Part shown: piece after piece, positions 1 to 7,052 of the stretch
Numbering within the stretch: position 1 is the first letter of the stretch
Layout of the letters: each line of letters begins with the position of its first letter
Source of the DNA: an uncultured Succinatimonas sp.
GTDB lineage: Bacteria; Pseudomonadota; Gammaproteobacteria; Enterobacterales; Succinivibrionaceae
Direction of reading: 5' to 3'
DNA length: 21,431 nucleotides
Assembly: GCA_937896115.1 (NCBI GenBank)
Contig: CALBLB010000315.1
Coordinates: 1 to 21,431 of the forward strand
Position numbers and translations under genes: made by a program
Notes under the pieces: model-generated
Database searches by the model: none
Told to the model about the DNA's origin: nothing
The model's input: only the letters and a program-made list of their open reading frames with translations

Positions 1-329
1 GAACCTGAAACGGCAGCAAAGAACATGCACACGATCACGGTCACGATGGCGATACCGCCGGTGATACGACCGAAGAAGACGTTGCACACGTTGAGAATAC
101 GGGTAGATACGCCGCCTGCACCCATGAGATCACCAGCCAGAATGAACAGAGGAATGGCCAGAATGGGGAAGGAGTCGCAAGAGGTAACCAGAGCCTGCGG
201 AATGGCAGTCAAACTTAAGCTTTGACCTACGATCAAAGCACCCATGGTGGAAATACCAAGGGCAATACCGACCGGAACGTTTACGATCAGCAGGATAGCC
301 AGCAGAATAAACAGAATTGCAGCAACCAT
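1..329 (-). CDS. dctM: TRAP transporter large permease (DctM), N-terminal part
   Basis: This gene runs off the left edge; about 109 codons from the start are visible. The product is the large membrane subunit of a TRAP transporter, which carries the substrate across the inner membrane using a sodium gradient. The visible part begins MVAAILFILLAILLIVNVPV and contains a hydrophobic first helix, then the family-typical pattern SFPILAIPLFILAGDLMG (about residues 52-70) and a second hydrophobic stretch ending FFAAVSGS. The ATG at 329 is chosen because AGGAGC sits 12-17 bases upstream, overlapping the stop of dctQ. The dctQ stop and this start are 19 bases apart, so the genes are cotranscribed as dctP-dctQ-dctM. 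The substrate cannot be read from this fragment. Confidence 0.93.
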   Translation of the reverse strand, partial: MVAAILFILLAILLIVNVPVGIALGISTMGALIVGQSLSLTAIPQALVTSCDSFPILAIPLFILAGDLMGAGGVSTRILNVCNVFFGRITGGIAIVTVIVCMFFAAVSG

Positions 330-348
330 TTTTTCTTTTTGCTCCTAA

Positions 349-864
349 TTACAGGTTTTCAAGGTCGAGCTGCTGTTCTTCATCAGCTTCAGCAAGGTGC
401 TTGCATCTGTAGATGATAGTCTGCAGCTGACGCACGGCGGTGAGCATGAAGCCTACGAACGGAGCGCCGTAGGGGATCCACATAGGGATCTGCATGGCCG
501 GAGACAATTGACCGAACAAGATCTGTTTTTGCTCGAGGCCCCAGGCAAAATAAACGATCACCAAAGCGAAAGCGAAGAAAATAATGTCGCCGAAAATTAC
601 GACATATTTACGCATCTTCTTGGGGAAGAGGTAAAGACCGGCGTCGATTTTGATGTGACGCATGATCTTGCAACCGTAAGGAATGCCCATGTAAACAAGC
701 CACACGAAGCAGTAGCGGGCCAATTCCTCTGACCAGGACAAGGAGTCCTGCATCACATAACGGAAGAACACCTGAATGAAGAGTACTACCGAGAGCACGC
801 ACATCAGTACGATGCAGATGGAGATCTCCAGTCGGTTGTCCAGAAAATCAAGAAATTTTTTCAT
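349..864 (-). CDS. dctQ: TRAP transporter small permease (DctQ)
   Basis: 171 aa, the usual size of the small membrane subunit of TRAP transporters, which stabilises the large permease. Four hydrophobic segments can be seen, at about residues 14-35, 48-66, 87-107 and 127-145. The family signature FFRYV...SLSWSEELARY.FVW occupies residues 33-55. The ATG at 864 has AAAGGA about 6 bases upstream. It follows dctP after a 72-base gap that holds a G+C-rich hairpin, and precedes dctM by 19 bases. The acidic C-terminal tail is not unusual. The family assignment is firm; the transported compound is unknown, though the neighbouring dehydrogenase and sugar-acid genes suggest a hydroxy or sugar acid (inference). 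Confidence 0.93.
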   Translation of the reverse strand: MKKFLDFLDNRLEISICIVLMCVLSVVLFIQVFFRYVMQDSLSWSEELARYCFVWLVYMGIPYGCKIMRHIKIDAGLYLFPKKMRKYVVIFGDIIFFAFALVIVYFAWGLEQKQILFGQLSPAMQIPMWIPYGAPFVGFMLTAVRQLQTIIYRCKHLAEADEEQQLDLENL

Positions 865-881
865 CGGTTTTCCTTTAATCT

Positions 882-907
882 AAAAAGGCGGCCGTATCTC
901 AGCCGCC
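882..907 (-). terminator. Hairpin with T-run between dctP and dctQ (partial terminator)
   Basis: On the minus strand GGCGGC (907-902) pairs with GCCGCC (892-887) around a 9-base loop, followed directly by five T (886-882). It lies inside the dctPQM transcript. The likely role is partial termination or 3'-end protection of the dctP message, so that binding protein is made in excess over the permease. That role is inference. Confidence 0.55.
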
Positions 908-936
908 CTGTTCAATCTTAATTAAGAGTTATTGAA

Positions 937-1932
937 TCAATACTCGTGTTTTAAGATCTTGTCGAGGTACTCAGGATGCTCCATCTTGCCCTTGACCATG
1001 TCATAGACACCGCCCTTGATGGCAGACTCTCTCCACTGAGCACGCTCTGCATCGGTGAGCTCGATGACTTCGCAACCGGCTTTCTTGAACTTGTCAACAG
1101 ACAAAGCGTTGAGCTCGGTAGCACGTTTACGCTGAGCTTCCTGATAGGCAGCGGCGGCATCGTCAAAGGCTTTCTTGATTTCAGGATCGAAACCGTCATA
1201 GATAGCCTTGTTGATGTAGAGAATGTGCGGTGAGAATAGGTGACCGGTCAGGGAAATATAGTGCTGAACTTCATACAACTTGTTGGAGTCGATGATTGAG
1301 AGCGGGTTTTCCTGAGCGTCGATGGTGCCCTGCTGCAAAGCGGAAATCACTTCGGTGAAGGCCATAGGAGTAGGGTTGGCACCCCAGTTCTTCCACATGG
1401 CGATCTGCAGATCGGTTTCCATCACGCGCAGTTTCTGACCTTTAACGTCAGCAGGAACGCGGACAGGAACCTTGCTGTTGGTGTAGTGACGATAGCCGTT
1501 TTCCAAGGCAGCAACGTATTTGATGCCTTTCTTTTCAACCTGATCGTTGATGGCATGGCCTAACTGACCGTCGAGGCACTTCCAGGCATCTTCGATCTTG
1601 TCAAAGAGGAAAGGAGCATCCCAAACATAGAGGTCGGGGATCATGGAGGCGAGCACTGAAGGCTGGGTCTGAACCAAGGCAATGTCACCTAAAAGCATGG
1701 ACTCGGTAACGGTGCGGTCATCACCCAACATGTTGTTAGGGAAGTGCTTGATCTCGAGACGGCCGTTTGATTCCTTCTTGGCAACGTCGATGAATACCTG
1801 AGCGGCATCAATTGACGGCTGGTTGGTTACGTTTGCAAAGCGCAGAGTAACGTCAGCGGCGTTGGCGCTGGCGGAGGCACCGGCAAACATAACGGCTGCC
1901 ACGGCAATTCCCAATACATGTTTAACGTTCAT
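937..1932 (-). CDS. dctP: TRAP transporter substrate-binding protein (DctP)
   Basis: 331 aa periplasmic solute receptor that captures an organic acid and delivers it to DctQM. A signal peptide is clear: MNVK, a hydrophobic stretch, then SANA|ADV with likely cleavage after residue 25. The mature protein starts VTLRFANVTNQPS, typical of the family. The conserved arginine that pairs with the substrate carboxylate is in KGQKLRVMET (Arg169), and the ligand-pocket asparagine is in QENP (Asn209). The frame is open 35 codons further upstream to 2037, but that extension would bury the signal peptide, and the ATG at 1932 has GGAG about 10 bases upstream. First gene of dctPQM and divergent from the GntR gene at 2402. 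The long upstream region carries CRP-like sites. Ligand class (sugar acid or dicarboxylate) is not decided by sequence. Confidence 0.95.
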   Translation of the reverse strand: MNVKHVLGIAVAAVMFAGASASANAADVTLRFANVTNQPSIDAAQVFIDVAKKESNGRLEIKHFPNNMLGDDRTVTESMLLGDIALVQTQPSVLASMIPDLYVWDAPFLFDKIEDAWKCLDGQLGHAINDQVEKKGIKYVAALENGYRHYTNSKVPVRVPADVKGQKLRVMETDLQIAMWKNWGANPTPMAFTEVISALQQGTIDAQENPLSIIDSNKLYEVQHYISLTGHLFSPHILYINKAIYDGFDPEIKKAFDDAAAAYQEAQRKRATELNALSVDKFKKAGCEVIELTDAERAQWRESAIKGGVYDMVKGKMEHPEYLDKILKHEY

Positions 1933-1993
1933 AAGTTTATCTCCAACTTCTTGTTTGTTTCTGGGGCAGTTCATCGCACTGCCTCTGACATGT

Positions 1994-2022
1994 ATTCTAG
2001 GAAAAGATGTTTTAATTTGCAT
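1994..2022 (-). promoter_or_regulatory. Candidate dctP promoter, weak -35
   Basis: A -10 like TAGAAT lies at 1999-1994 on the minus strand; the -35 position (about 2022-2017, ATGCAA) is poor. This would start transcription near 1987, about 55 bases before the dctP ATG. The weak -35 and the CRP-like box centred about 60 bases upstream fit a class I CRP-activated promoter. No experimental support. Confidence 0.35.
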
Positions 2023-2039
2023 GCTTTGCAACGCCAACC

Positions 2040-2055
2040 TTTGATGTATGTCACA
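2040..2055. promoter_or_regulatory. CRP-like binding site, dctP-proximal
   Basis: TTTGA-N6-TCACA, nine of ten matches to the CRP core TGTGA-N6-TCACA. Its centre is about 60 bases upstream of the predicted dctP start of transcription, the class I position. Confidence 0.5.
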
Positions 2056-2080
2056 TAGTTGTCAGATCTATCGTCCAATT

Positions 2081-2096
2081 TATGACGCAAGTCACG
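2081..2096. promoter_or_regulatory. Second, weaker CRP-like site
   Basis: TATGA-N6-TCACG, eight of ten core matches. Its centre is 41 bp from the first site, close to four helical turns, so both would lie on the same face of the DNA. Weak alone; supported mainly by the phasing. Confidence 0.3.
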
Positions 2097-2099
2097 ATT

Positions 2100-2112
2100 T
2101 TATGCGTAACAT
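2100..2112. repeat. 13-bp direct repeat, copy 1 (candidate operator)
   Basis: TTATGCGTAACAT, identical to the copy at 2177-2189, 77 bp away. The core ATG-N5-CAT is partly symmetric, as expected for a dimeric regulator. It lies in the control region between dctP and the GntR gene. Confidence 0.5.
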
Positions 2113-2176
2113 ATTTTATTGATTGCTTTTAAAATCAAATGGTTAACAAAAAATTAGTCGAAAAAATATTATAAAG

Positions 2177-2189
2177 TTATGCGTAACAT
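2177..2189. repeat. 13-bp direct repeat, copy 2 (candidate operator)
   Basis: Second exact copy of TTATGCGTAACAT, about 19 bp upstream of the candidate -35 of the GntR gene. Together with copy 1 it may be the site of the adjacent FadR-type regulator; this is inference. Confidence 0.5.
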
Positions 2190-2207
2190 TTGATTTATAA
2201 GAGTTTT

Positions 2208-2235
2208 TTGTCGACAAGAACATTTTTCCTATTAT
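2208..2235 (+). promoter_or_regulatory. Candidate promoter of the GntR gene overlapping a palindrome
   Basis: TTGTCG (2208-2213), a 16-bp spacer and TATTAT (2230-2235) form a plausible sigma-70 promoter with a leader of about 160 bases. The -35 is part of the perfect 10-bp palindrome TTGTCGACAA (2208-2217), which could be an autoregulatory operator. Confidence 0.35.
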
Positions 2236-2401
2236 TACAGTCTGTTATGTCAGTACGGTTTAAAAATTCAACTGTGAGCAAGATCTGATTTTGCAATAAG
2301 TAAAGATGCGTATTTTTTGTTTATGCAGGATAATTCATCTGATCACTTAGAAAGTCTATTTATTGAAATTTTTGCAAACGTTTTAATAAGGAGGCGGAGT
2401 C

Positions 2402-3112
2402 ATGTTTGACACCGGTTCTCAGGACAACGTTAAATCGCTTTCGGAACTTACTGCCGATCGCATTTTGGAACATATAGTGTCTCAAGGCTATAAAAGCGGA
2501 GACAAACTGGATAACGAAAAAATGCTGTGTGCCGAGTTGAATGTAGGACGCAGTACTTTACGTGAAGCCGTGCGTATGCTTGCCTCGCGCAATATTCTCA
2601 CGGTTAAACACGGCTCGGGTATATATGTAAGCGATAAGCTGGGAATGGCTGACGATCCTCTGGGTTTTGCTTTTGTTGAAAATAAGAGCAAATTGGTTCG
2701 TGACGTGATCGATTTTCGACGCATGGTAGAACCGTTGATCGCCATGTTGGCTGCTAATAATGCTACTCAGACTCAGATAGAGGAACTTGATGAAATAGAG
2801 CGACAGGTTGAACAGTTAATAGCTGAGAATAAATCACACGCCGTAGCCGATGCAGCCTTTCATGCCAAGGTGGGAGAAATGAGCGGTAATTTGGTGATGC
2901 CCAAGATCGGACCTATTATCAACAATGCCATTGATCTTTTTATACATGTAACAGGTTCAATTCTTCGCAATGAAACCGTAAGCGATCATAGGGCGATTAT
3001 AGATGCTATAAAACAAAAAGATCCTTTGAGAGCTTCTGATGCAATGTTGTTACATATTATTCACAATCGGGCCGTAATTGAAAATTACATACGTGAAAAC
3101 GGTTTGGAATAG
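2402..3112 (+). CDS. GntR-family transcriptional regulator, FadR/FCD subfamily
   Basis: 236 aa. The N-terminal winged helix-turn-helix (about 12-78) has the GntR pattern: SGDKLDNEKMLCAELNVGRSTLREAVRMLASRNILTVKHGSGIYV, quoted here in outline by positions 32-76. The C-terminal FCD domain (about 95-230) carries the metal/ligand residues Asp150, His154, His196 and His218. These regulators usually repress genes for uptake and catabolism of sugar acids or carboxylates and are released by the substrate or an intermediate. AAGGAGG seven bases before the ATG gives a strong ribosome site. It is divergent from dctPQM and next to a D-2-hydroxyacid dehydrogenase gene, so it probably controls that locus and itself. 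The effector is unknown. Confidence 0.92.
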   Translation: MFDTGSQDNVKSLSELTADRILEHIVSQGYKSGDKLDNEKMLCAELNVGRSTLREAVRMLASRNILTVKHGSGIYVSDKLGMADDPLGFAFVENKSKLVRDVIDFRRMVEPLIAMLAANNATQTQIEELDEIERQVEQLIAENKSHAVADAAFHAKVGEMSGNLVMPKIGPIINNAIDLFIHVTGSILRNETVSDHRAIIDAIKQKDPLRASDAMLLHIIHNRAVIENYIRENGLE

Positions 3113-3153
3113 TAGCAGACAAAGTAAAGGAAAAGTGATTTTTTAAGATCGAT

Positions 3154-3202
3154 AATTCGGCTTTCTCAGCTTTCTCAGATTGTTATACAGGAAAGTCGAA
3201 TT
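3154..3202. repeat. Imperfect inverted repeat downstream of the GntR gene
   Basis: AATTCGGCTTTC (3154-3165) pairs with GAAAGTCGAATT (3191-3202) with one G-T wobble around a 25-base loop; the sequence GCTTTCTCA is duplicated in tandem across the left arm and loop. No T-run follows, so it is not a standard terminator. A second hairpin (ACAAACG...CGTTTGT) lies at 3271-3295. The 297-base gap to the next gene holds nothing else recognisable apart from the terminator at its right end. Confidence 0.4.
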
Positions 3203-3360
3203 CTGAACTTTGATATCCTTCCAGAACAAAGTCTTTTGTATCCCCTATAAGAAAAAACTAAAAACACCGCACAAACGGCTTAGATAAGCGTTTGTCTATA
3301 CCAAAGACCGTGAAGTTTAGTCTTAAGGAAAAACGGATGTTTTTAAAAGATAGTATTCAA

Positions 3361-3387
3361 TAAAAACCCGCCTTTTGACGGCGGGTT
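3361..3387 (-). terminator. Terminator of the D-2-hydroxyacid dehydrogenase gene
   Basis: On the minus strand AACCCGCC (3387-3380) and GGCGGGTT (3372-3365) form an 8-bp stem with a 7-base loop, running into a T-rich tail. It lies 23 bases past the stop of the gene ending at 3410. Confidence 0.8.
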
Positions 3388-3409
3388 GTGATTCTAATCA
3401 AGTTTTAAA

Positions 3410-4378
3410 TCAAAACTTGTTGACCTGGCAACGAGGAGTCTGGCCTAAAGCACCGCGTACTGCTTCTTCAGCACACTTGGTCTTAAGATCTGAGGCAGCC
3501 TGCACGGAGTACCAAGCCATGTGAGGGGTGATCACGATGTTAGGAGCAGAGCGCAGAGGATTATCCATAGGCAGAGGCTCCTTGATGGTGACGTCGAGGC
3601 CGGCACCGCCGATCTGACCGCTCTTTAAGGCTTCGGCGAGATCTTCTTCATTGACCAAGCCGCCGCGGGCTACGTTGATGATATAAGCACCGCGCTTCAT
3701 CTTGGCGAAGGTCTCTTTGTTCATGAATTTGGCATTGTCTTTGTTCAGGCCGCAGTGCAGGGAAATGAGATCTGCATTCTTCAGCACTTCATCTTCGCTC
3801 TTTAATTCGATGAAGGAGAGCTCAGGGTTTTCCTGAACGTGCTTGGTGTAGATATCGTAACCGATAACTTTGCAACCCATAGCATGAACACGTTTGGCAA
3901 AGGCAGTACCGATACGGCCCAAGCCGATGATGCCGACGGTCATGCAGGACATACGGGTGATAGGAGCGCATTTTGCGTAATCCCAAATGCCGTCCTTAAC
4001 CTGCTCGCTGGCGGCACAGACCTTACGGGTCACGGCCATCATCAAAGCCAGAGCCTGATCGGCAACTTCGAAGGTGCCGTAGTCAGGAACGTTGCAAACA
4101 GCAACATGGTGACGAGAAGCAGCTTCAAGATCGACGTTGTCAACACCGACACCGTAACGGCAGATGAGTTTGAGATCAGGGAGGGCAGCAAACACTTTCT
4201 CAGTGAATTTTGCATACTGGTTACAGCAGGCAACGGCACCCTTCAAATTCTTGATAAGGTCGTCTTCAGTTTGGCACTGGCAAAGTTTCCAGGAAATGCC
4301 GGCTTTCTCAAATACAGCCTGCTCTTCGTTAAGATTAGCGTGATCGCAATCGGTAATAACAATCTTGGCGTCAGCCAT
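3410..4378 (-). CDS. D-isomer-specific 2-hydroxyacid dehydrogenase (CtBP-like)
   Basis: 322 aa NAD(P)-dependent dehydrogenase that interconverts a D-2-hydroxy acid and its 2-keto acid in the cytoplasm. The Rossmann motif GLGRIG is at 152-157. The catalytic triad is visible: Arg238 in NVARGG, Glu267 in DVTIKEP and His286 in TPHMAWYS. The N-terminal part (TDCDHANLNEE, RYGVGVDNVDLEAA) resembles the CtBP-like branch rather than SerA; there is no ACT domain, so serine synthesis is unlikely. I start at the ATG at 4378 because GGGGTG lies just upstream; the ATG at 4390 has no ribosome site. Transcribed alone, toward the GntR gene, with a CRP-like box upstream and a terminator downstream. Probably handles the acid imported by the TRAP system (inference). 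Confidence 0.9.
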   Translation of the reverse strand: MADAKIVITDCDHANLNEEQAVFEKAGISWKLCQCQTEDDLIKNLKGAVACCNQYAKFTEKVFAALPDLKLICRYGVGVDNVDLEAASRHHVAVCNVPDYGTFEVADQALALMMAVTRKVCAASEQVKDGIWDYAKCAPITRMSCMTVGIIGLGRIGTAFAKRVHAMGCKVIGYDIYTKHVQENPELSFIELKSEDEVLKNADLISLHCGLNKDNAKFMNKETFAKMKRGAYIINVARGGLVNEEDLAEALKSGQIGGAGLDVTIKEPLPMDNPLRSAPNIVITPHMAWYSVQAASDLKTKCAEEAVRGALGQTPRCQVNKF

Positions 4379-4432
4379 AATGCACCCCATTTGGTAAAGC
4401 AGAAAAAGTGCGGCACAAACCGCAATGTGGAT

Positions 4433-4474
4433 ATTTTATAAAAAAAAAGAAGTAAAGATGTGAGATAAGTCACT
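4433..4474 (-). promoter_or_regulatory. CRP-like site and -10 of the dehydrogenase gene
   Basis: TGTGA-N6-TCACT (4459-4474) matches nine of ten CRP core bases. On the minus strand a -10 like TATAAA/TAAAAT lies at 4440-4433, which puts the box centre about 40 bases upstream of the expected transcription start, the class II position overlapping the -35. Confidence 0.5.
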
Positions 4475-4478
4475 ATAT

Positions 4479-4492
4479 ACATCAGATCTCTT
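4479..4492. repeat. 14-bp direct repeat, copy 1
   Basis: ACATCAGATCTCTT, repeated exactly at 4633-4646, 154 bp away. Both copies are followed, after zero or one extra base, by ATAAA. Function unknown. Confidence 0.45.
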
Positions 4493-4798
4493 ATAAATTT
4501 TTATTGAGAGCTTGTTTTTTAAGCAAATAATCTTTTGAACTAAAAAAATCTTTTTAAAACAAAATTAAATATATGGTGCAGGTATGTAAGTTATCGGCAA
4601 AAAATGATCTTACGATCTGCTCATTGCAAATGACATCAGATCTCTTGATAAAGAGCAGGGCATATACAGGCGATGATTTTATTTGTTTCCCGCTCTTTTG
4701 TCGTCCAAATGAGGAAGTTGGTCTGATCTTGTATTTAGCAAGGTTTTCTGCAGAGTAAGTGTATAGGTAGGGATTTTTTAGGCGAGCTTTTAAAGATG
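4493..4798. other. AT-rich gap without a convincing gene
   Basis: Part of the 475-base gap between the dehydrogenase start and the ppk1 stop. A 61-codon open frame at 4573-4758 (plus) has no ribosome site and no recognisable domain, so I do not call it. Besides the 14-bp repeat and the ppk1 terminator at the right end I see nothing defined here. Confidence 0.5.
4633..4646. repeat. 14-bp direct repeat, copy 2
   Basis: Second exact copy of ACATCAGATCTCTT in the gap between the dehydrogenase gene and ppk1. The centre AGATCT is a 6-bp palindrome. Confidence 0.45.
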
Positions 4799-4830
4799 AA
4801 AATCCCCAACCCTTGGCATTGGGATCGGGG
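4799..4830 (-). terminator. Probable ppk1 terminator
   Basis: On the minus strand CCCC and CCC segments (4830-4821) pair with GGG and GGGG (4812-4804), with a small internal mismatch, followed by ATTTTC. It lies 24 bases beyond the ppk1 stop. Confidence 0.55.
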
Positions 4831-4853
4831 AAAAGATGATTGTTGCTTACAGA

Positions 4854-6923
4854 TCAGTTTTGACGGCTGTCGGTAAAGGCTTTTAGCAAAGAACTTTCCG
4901 TTTCGTCGAGATAATCGCGTATTGCCACCTGTGAGCGTAACGGAGTATCTCCTGTTTTGGCATAAACATTTTGTTGTAATTCATCAAGTATACGAGCTTT
5001 GCAGTTGTCATTTTCCTGAAGTTGCAAGATGTGTCGTATGCGTTGTTTAAGATCGGGATCCAGTACCCGCGTACCAACCTCAATACGGTAATCAAGATTG
5101 CGGGTCATCCAGTCTGCAGAGCTTATGTAGATCTCCTCATCTCCTCCTGCGCAAAACACCATTACGCGAGGATGTTCAAGGAAACGGTCGACGATGGAGG
5201 TAATGTAAATATTTTCAGAGAGCCCCTTGATCCCAGGTTTTAAGGTACACATGCCGCGTACTATCATGCGGATCTTTACCCCGGCTTGTGAAGCTTCGTA
5301 CAGTTTGCTGGCGATCTTTTTGTCAACAAGATTGTTAACTTTTAAATGAATATAAGCAGGCTTCCCGTTACGAGCATTTTTTATTTCACGTTCAATCATG
5401 GCGCTGATACGTTCTCTGGCGTTAAGCGGTGAAACCAACAGCATCTTGAAATCAGGGCGGGTGTACGGGTATTCGATGAATTCGAATACTTCTTCAACTT
5501 CGGAGGTGATTTCAGGTCTTACGGTAAAAAGCGCAAAATCGGTATAAATTTTTGCAGTTTTTTCATTGAAGTTGCCGGTTCCTATATGAGCATAACGTAC
5601 CAAGGCGTCGCCTTCGCGTCTGGTTACCAAGACAAGTTTTGAGTGGATCTTGAGAGTAGGCAGTCCGAACAATACCTTAACTCCGGCATCGGTGAGTCTG
5701 GATGCCCATTTGATGTTGTTAGCCTCGTCAAATCTTGCTTTAAGTTCCACTACTACGGTAACGCTTTTCCCGTTGTTGGCTGCATCTATTAAGGAGTTGA
5801 TCACGCGTGAATTTGAAGCAACGCGATAAATATTGATTTTTATCGATAATACACGCGGATCATATGAGGCCTGACGTAAAAACTCGGTTAGGTAATCGAA
5901 AGAATAATAAGGGTAATAGAGCAGTACATCCTTGCGCGCTATGGCTTCAAAAGGAGTTGAGGCCGTGTCAAAAGCCGTTGAGCGAACTTCTCTTAAAGGG
6001 CGATATTCGCTGTCATCGGTACCGATTGAAGGAAAGTTCATGAAATCCTTGAAATTGTGGTAGCGATTGCCCGGCATCAGAGAATCGATCGATGAAAGTT
6101 TTAGTTCTCCTGCCATAAATGAGACCAGATCACGCGGCATGGCTGCATCGTAGGCAAAACGAACCGGTTTGGCGTTTAATCGTTGTTTTAACGATTCGGA
6201 CATGTCTTCAAGCAGGGATTTATCCAAATTTCCGGAAAGATCGTATTCGGCATCACGATTCATTTTGATGGAGTAGGCTTCAATGGAATCATAGGCAAAC
6301 AGCTGGCGGAATACCATATCTATGCACAATCTGATGATGTCGTCTAAAAACATCAATGTAGTGCTGTTTCCTTCAGAGGGCATGCGGATAAAACGGGGCA
6401 GAGCATCGGTGGGAATTTCGATTAAGGCGTAATAATTCTGCACTCCGCGCATGCGCACGATAAGGTATGAGTATTTATCCTTTAAAAAAGATACCAGATC
6501 GGTGTCTTCATCGATGATCACGGGGTTAATATGTTTTAAAACATGGCGTTTGAAATAATGCTCAACCCATAGCCGCTGAGAATCGTTGATATTTTTTTCA
6601 TCTCGTAAAAATATGCCGTTATGTTCAAGTTCAGAAACTAAAGAACGGAAAATTTCGTTCAAGGTCATCTGATAGCGGGCCGCTTCATGCTGAACCTGTT
6701 TTAGCAGGGTAACCAATTCTTCCTGAGCATCGCGTTCTTGTACGATCATGGCCTGACGTTTTAGTTCTGCCACGCGTACTTTAAAAAACTCGTCTTGGTT
6801 ATTTGAGTAAATCCCAAGAAAGTGCACTCTTTCAATCAGCGGCACGCTGGGATCTGCTGCTTCTTGCAACACACGTCCGTTAAAGGACAGCCACGATAAT
6901 TCCTTGGGGATTAAATCAGACAT
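4854..6923 (-). CDS. ppk1: Polyphosphate kinase PPK1
   Basis: 689 aa, full length for PPK1, which reversibly moves the terminal phosphate of ATP onto inorganic polyphosphate. The N-terminal domain begins PKELSWLSFNGRVLQEA (6-22) and is followed by QDEFFKVRVAEL (43-54). The phosphorylated catalytic histidine is His427 in KIHSKL, and the second essential histidine is His584 in FLEHPRV. GTGNFNEKTAKIYTDF (448-463) and SSADWMTRNLDYRIEV (601-616) are typical of the two C-terminal phospholipase-D-like domains. The start has AGGT about 7 bases upstream. The gene stands alone; no ppx exopolyphosphatase gene is visible beside it. Function is secure from the family. Confidence 0.97.
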   Translation of the reverse strand: MSDLIPKELSWLSFNGRVLQEAADPSVPLIERVHFLGIYSNNQDEFFKVRVAELKRQAMIVQERDAQEELVTLLKQVQHEAARYQMTLNEIFRSLVSELEHNGIFLRDEKNINDSQRLWVEHYFKRHVLKHINPVIIDEDTDLVSFLKDKYSYLIVRMRGVQNYYALIEIPTDALPRFIRMPSEGNSTTLMFLDDIIRLCIDMVFRQLFAYDSIEAYSIKMNRDAEYDLSGNLDKSLLEDMSESLKQRLNAKPVRFAYDAAMPRDLVSFMAGELKLSSIDSLMPGNRYHNFKDFMNFPSIGTDDSEYRPLREVRSTAFDTASTPFEAIARKDVLLYYPYYSFDYLTEFLRQASYDPRVLSIKINIYRVASNSRVINSLIDAANNGKSVTVVVELKARFDEANNIKWASRLTDAGVKVLFGLPTLKIHSKLVLVTRREGDALVRYAHIGTGNFNEKTAKIYTDFALFTVRPEITSEVEEVFEFIEYPYTRPDFKMLLVSPLNARERISAMIEREIKNARNGKPAYIHLKVNNLVDKKIASKLYEASQAGVKIRMIVRGMCTLKPGIKGLSENIYITSIVDRFLEHPRVMVFCAGGDEEIYISSADWMTRNLDYRIEVGTRVLDPDLKQRIRHILQLQENDNCKARILDELQQNVYAKTGDTPLRSQVAIRDYLDETESSLLKAFTDSRQN

Positions 6924-6977
6924 AGAAACCTGCGAAAATAAAGAAAGACGGATTGGTGTTTACTTTTATCTGTGATT

Positions 6978-7006
6978 AAAAGCTAACACATTTGAACGAA
7001 TGTTAG
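6978..7006 (-). terminator. Weak terminator after the lipoprotein gene
   Basis: On the minus strand CTAACATT (7006-6999) pairs with AATGTGTTAG (6992-6983) with a two-base bulge, followed by CTTTT. It lies between the lipoprotein gene and ppk1 and may only partly stop transcription. Confidence 0.35.
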
Positions 7007-7052
7007 TGCCGGATTGTTAAAAATGCGTGAAGTCTGAGGATGCTTTTGACAG

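Noticed and set aside
1933..2037. Longer DctP starting at 2037
   Set aside because: The extra 35 residues would precede a well-formed signal peptide, and a good ribosome site serves the ATG at 1932.
2375..2384. LacI-type operator around AAACGTTT before the first GntR gene
   Set aside because: An 8-bp palindrome is expected by chance in such AT-rich DNA, its flanks are not symmetric, and no LacI-family gene is nearby.
4573..4758. 61-codon open frame on the plus strand
   Set aside because: No ribosome site, no recognisable domain, and a composition like the surrounding AT-rich non-coding DNA.
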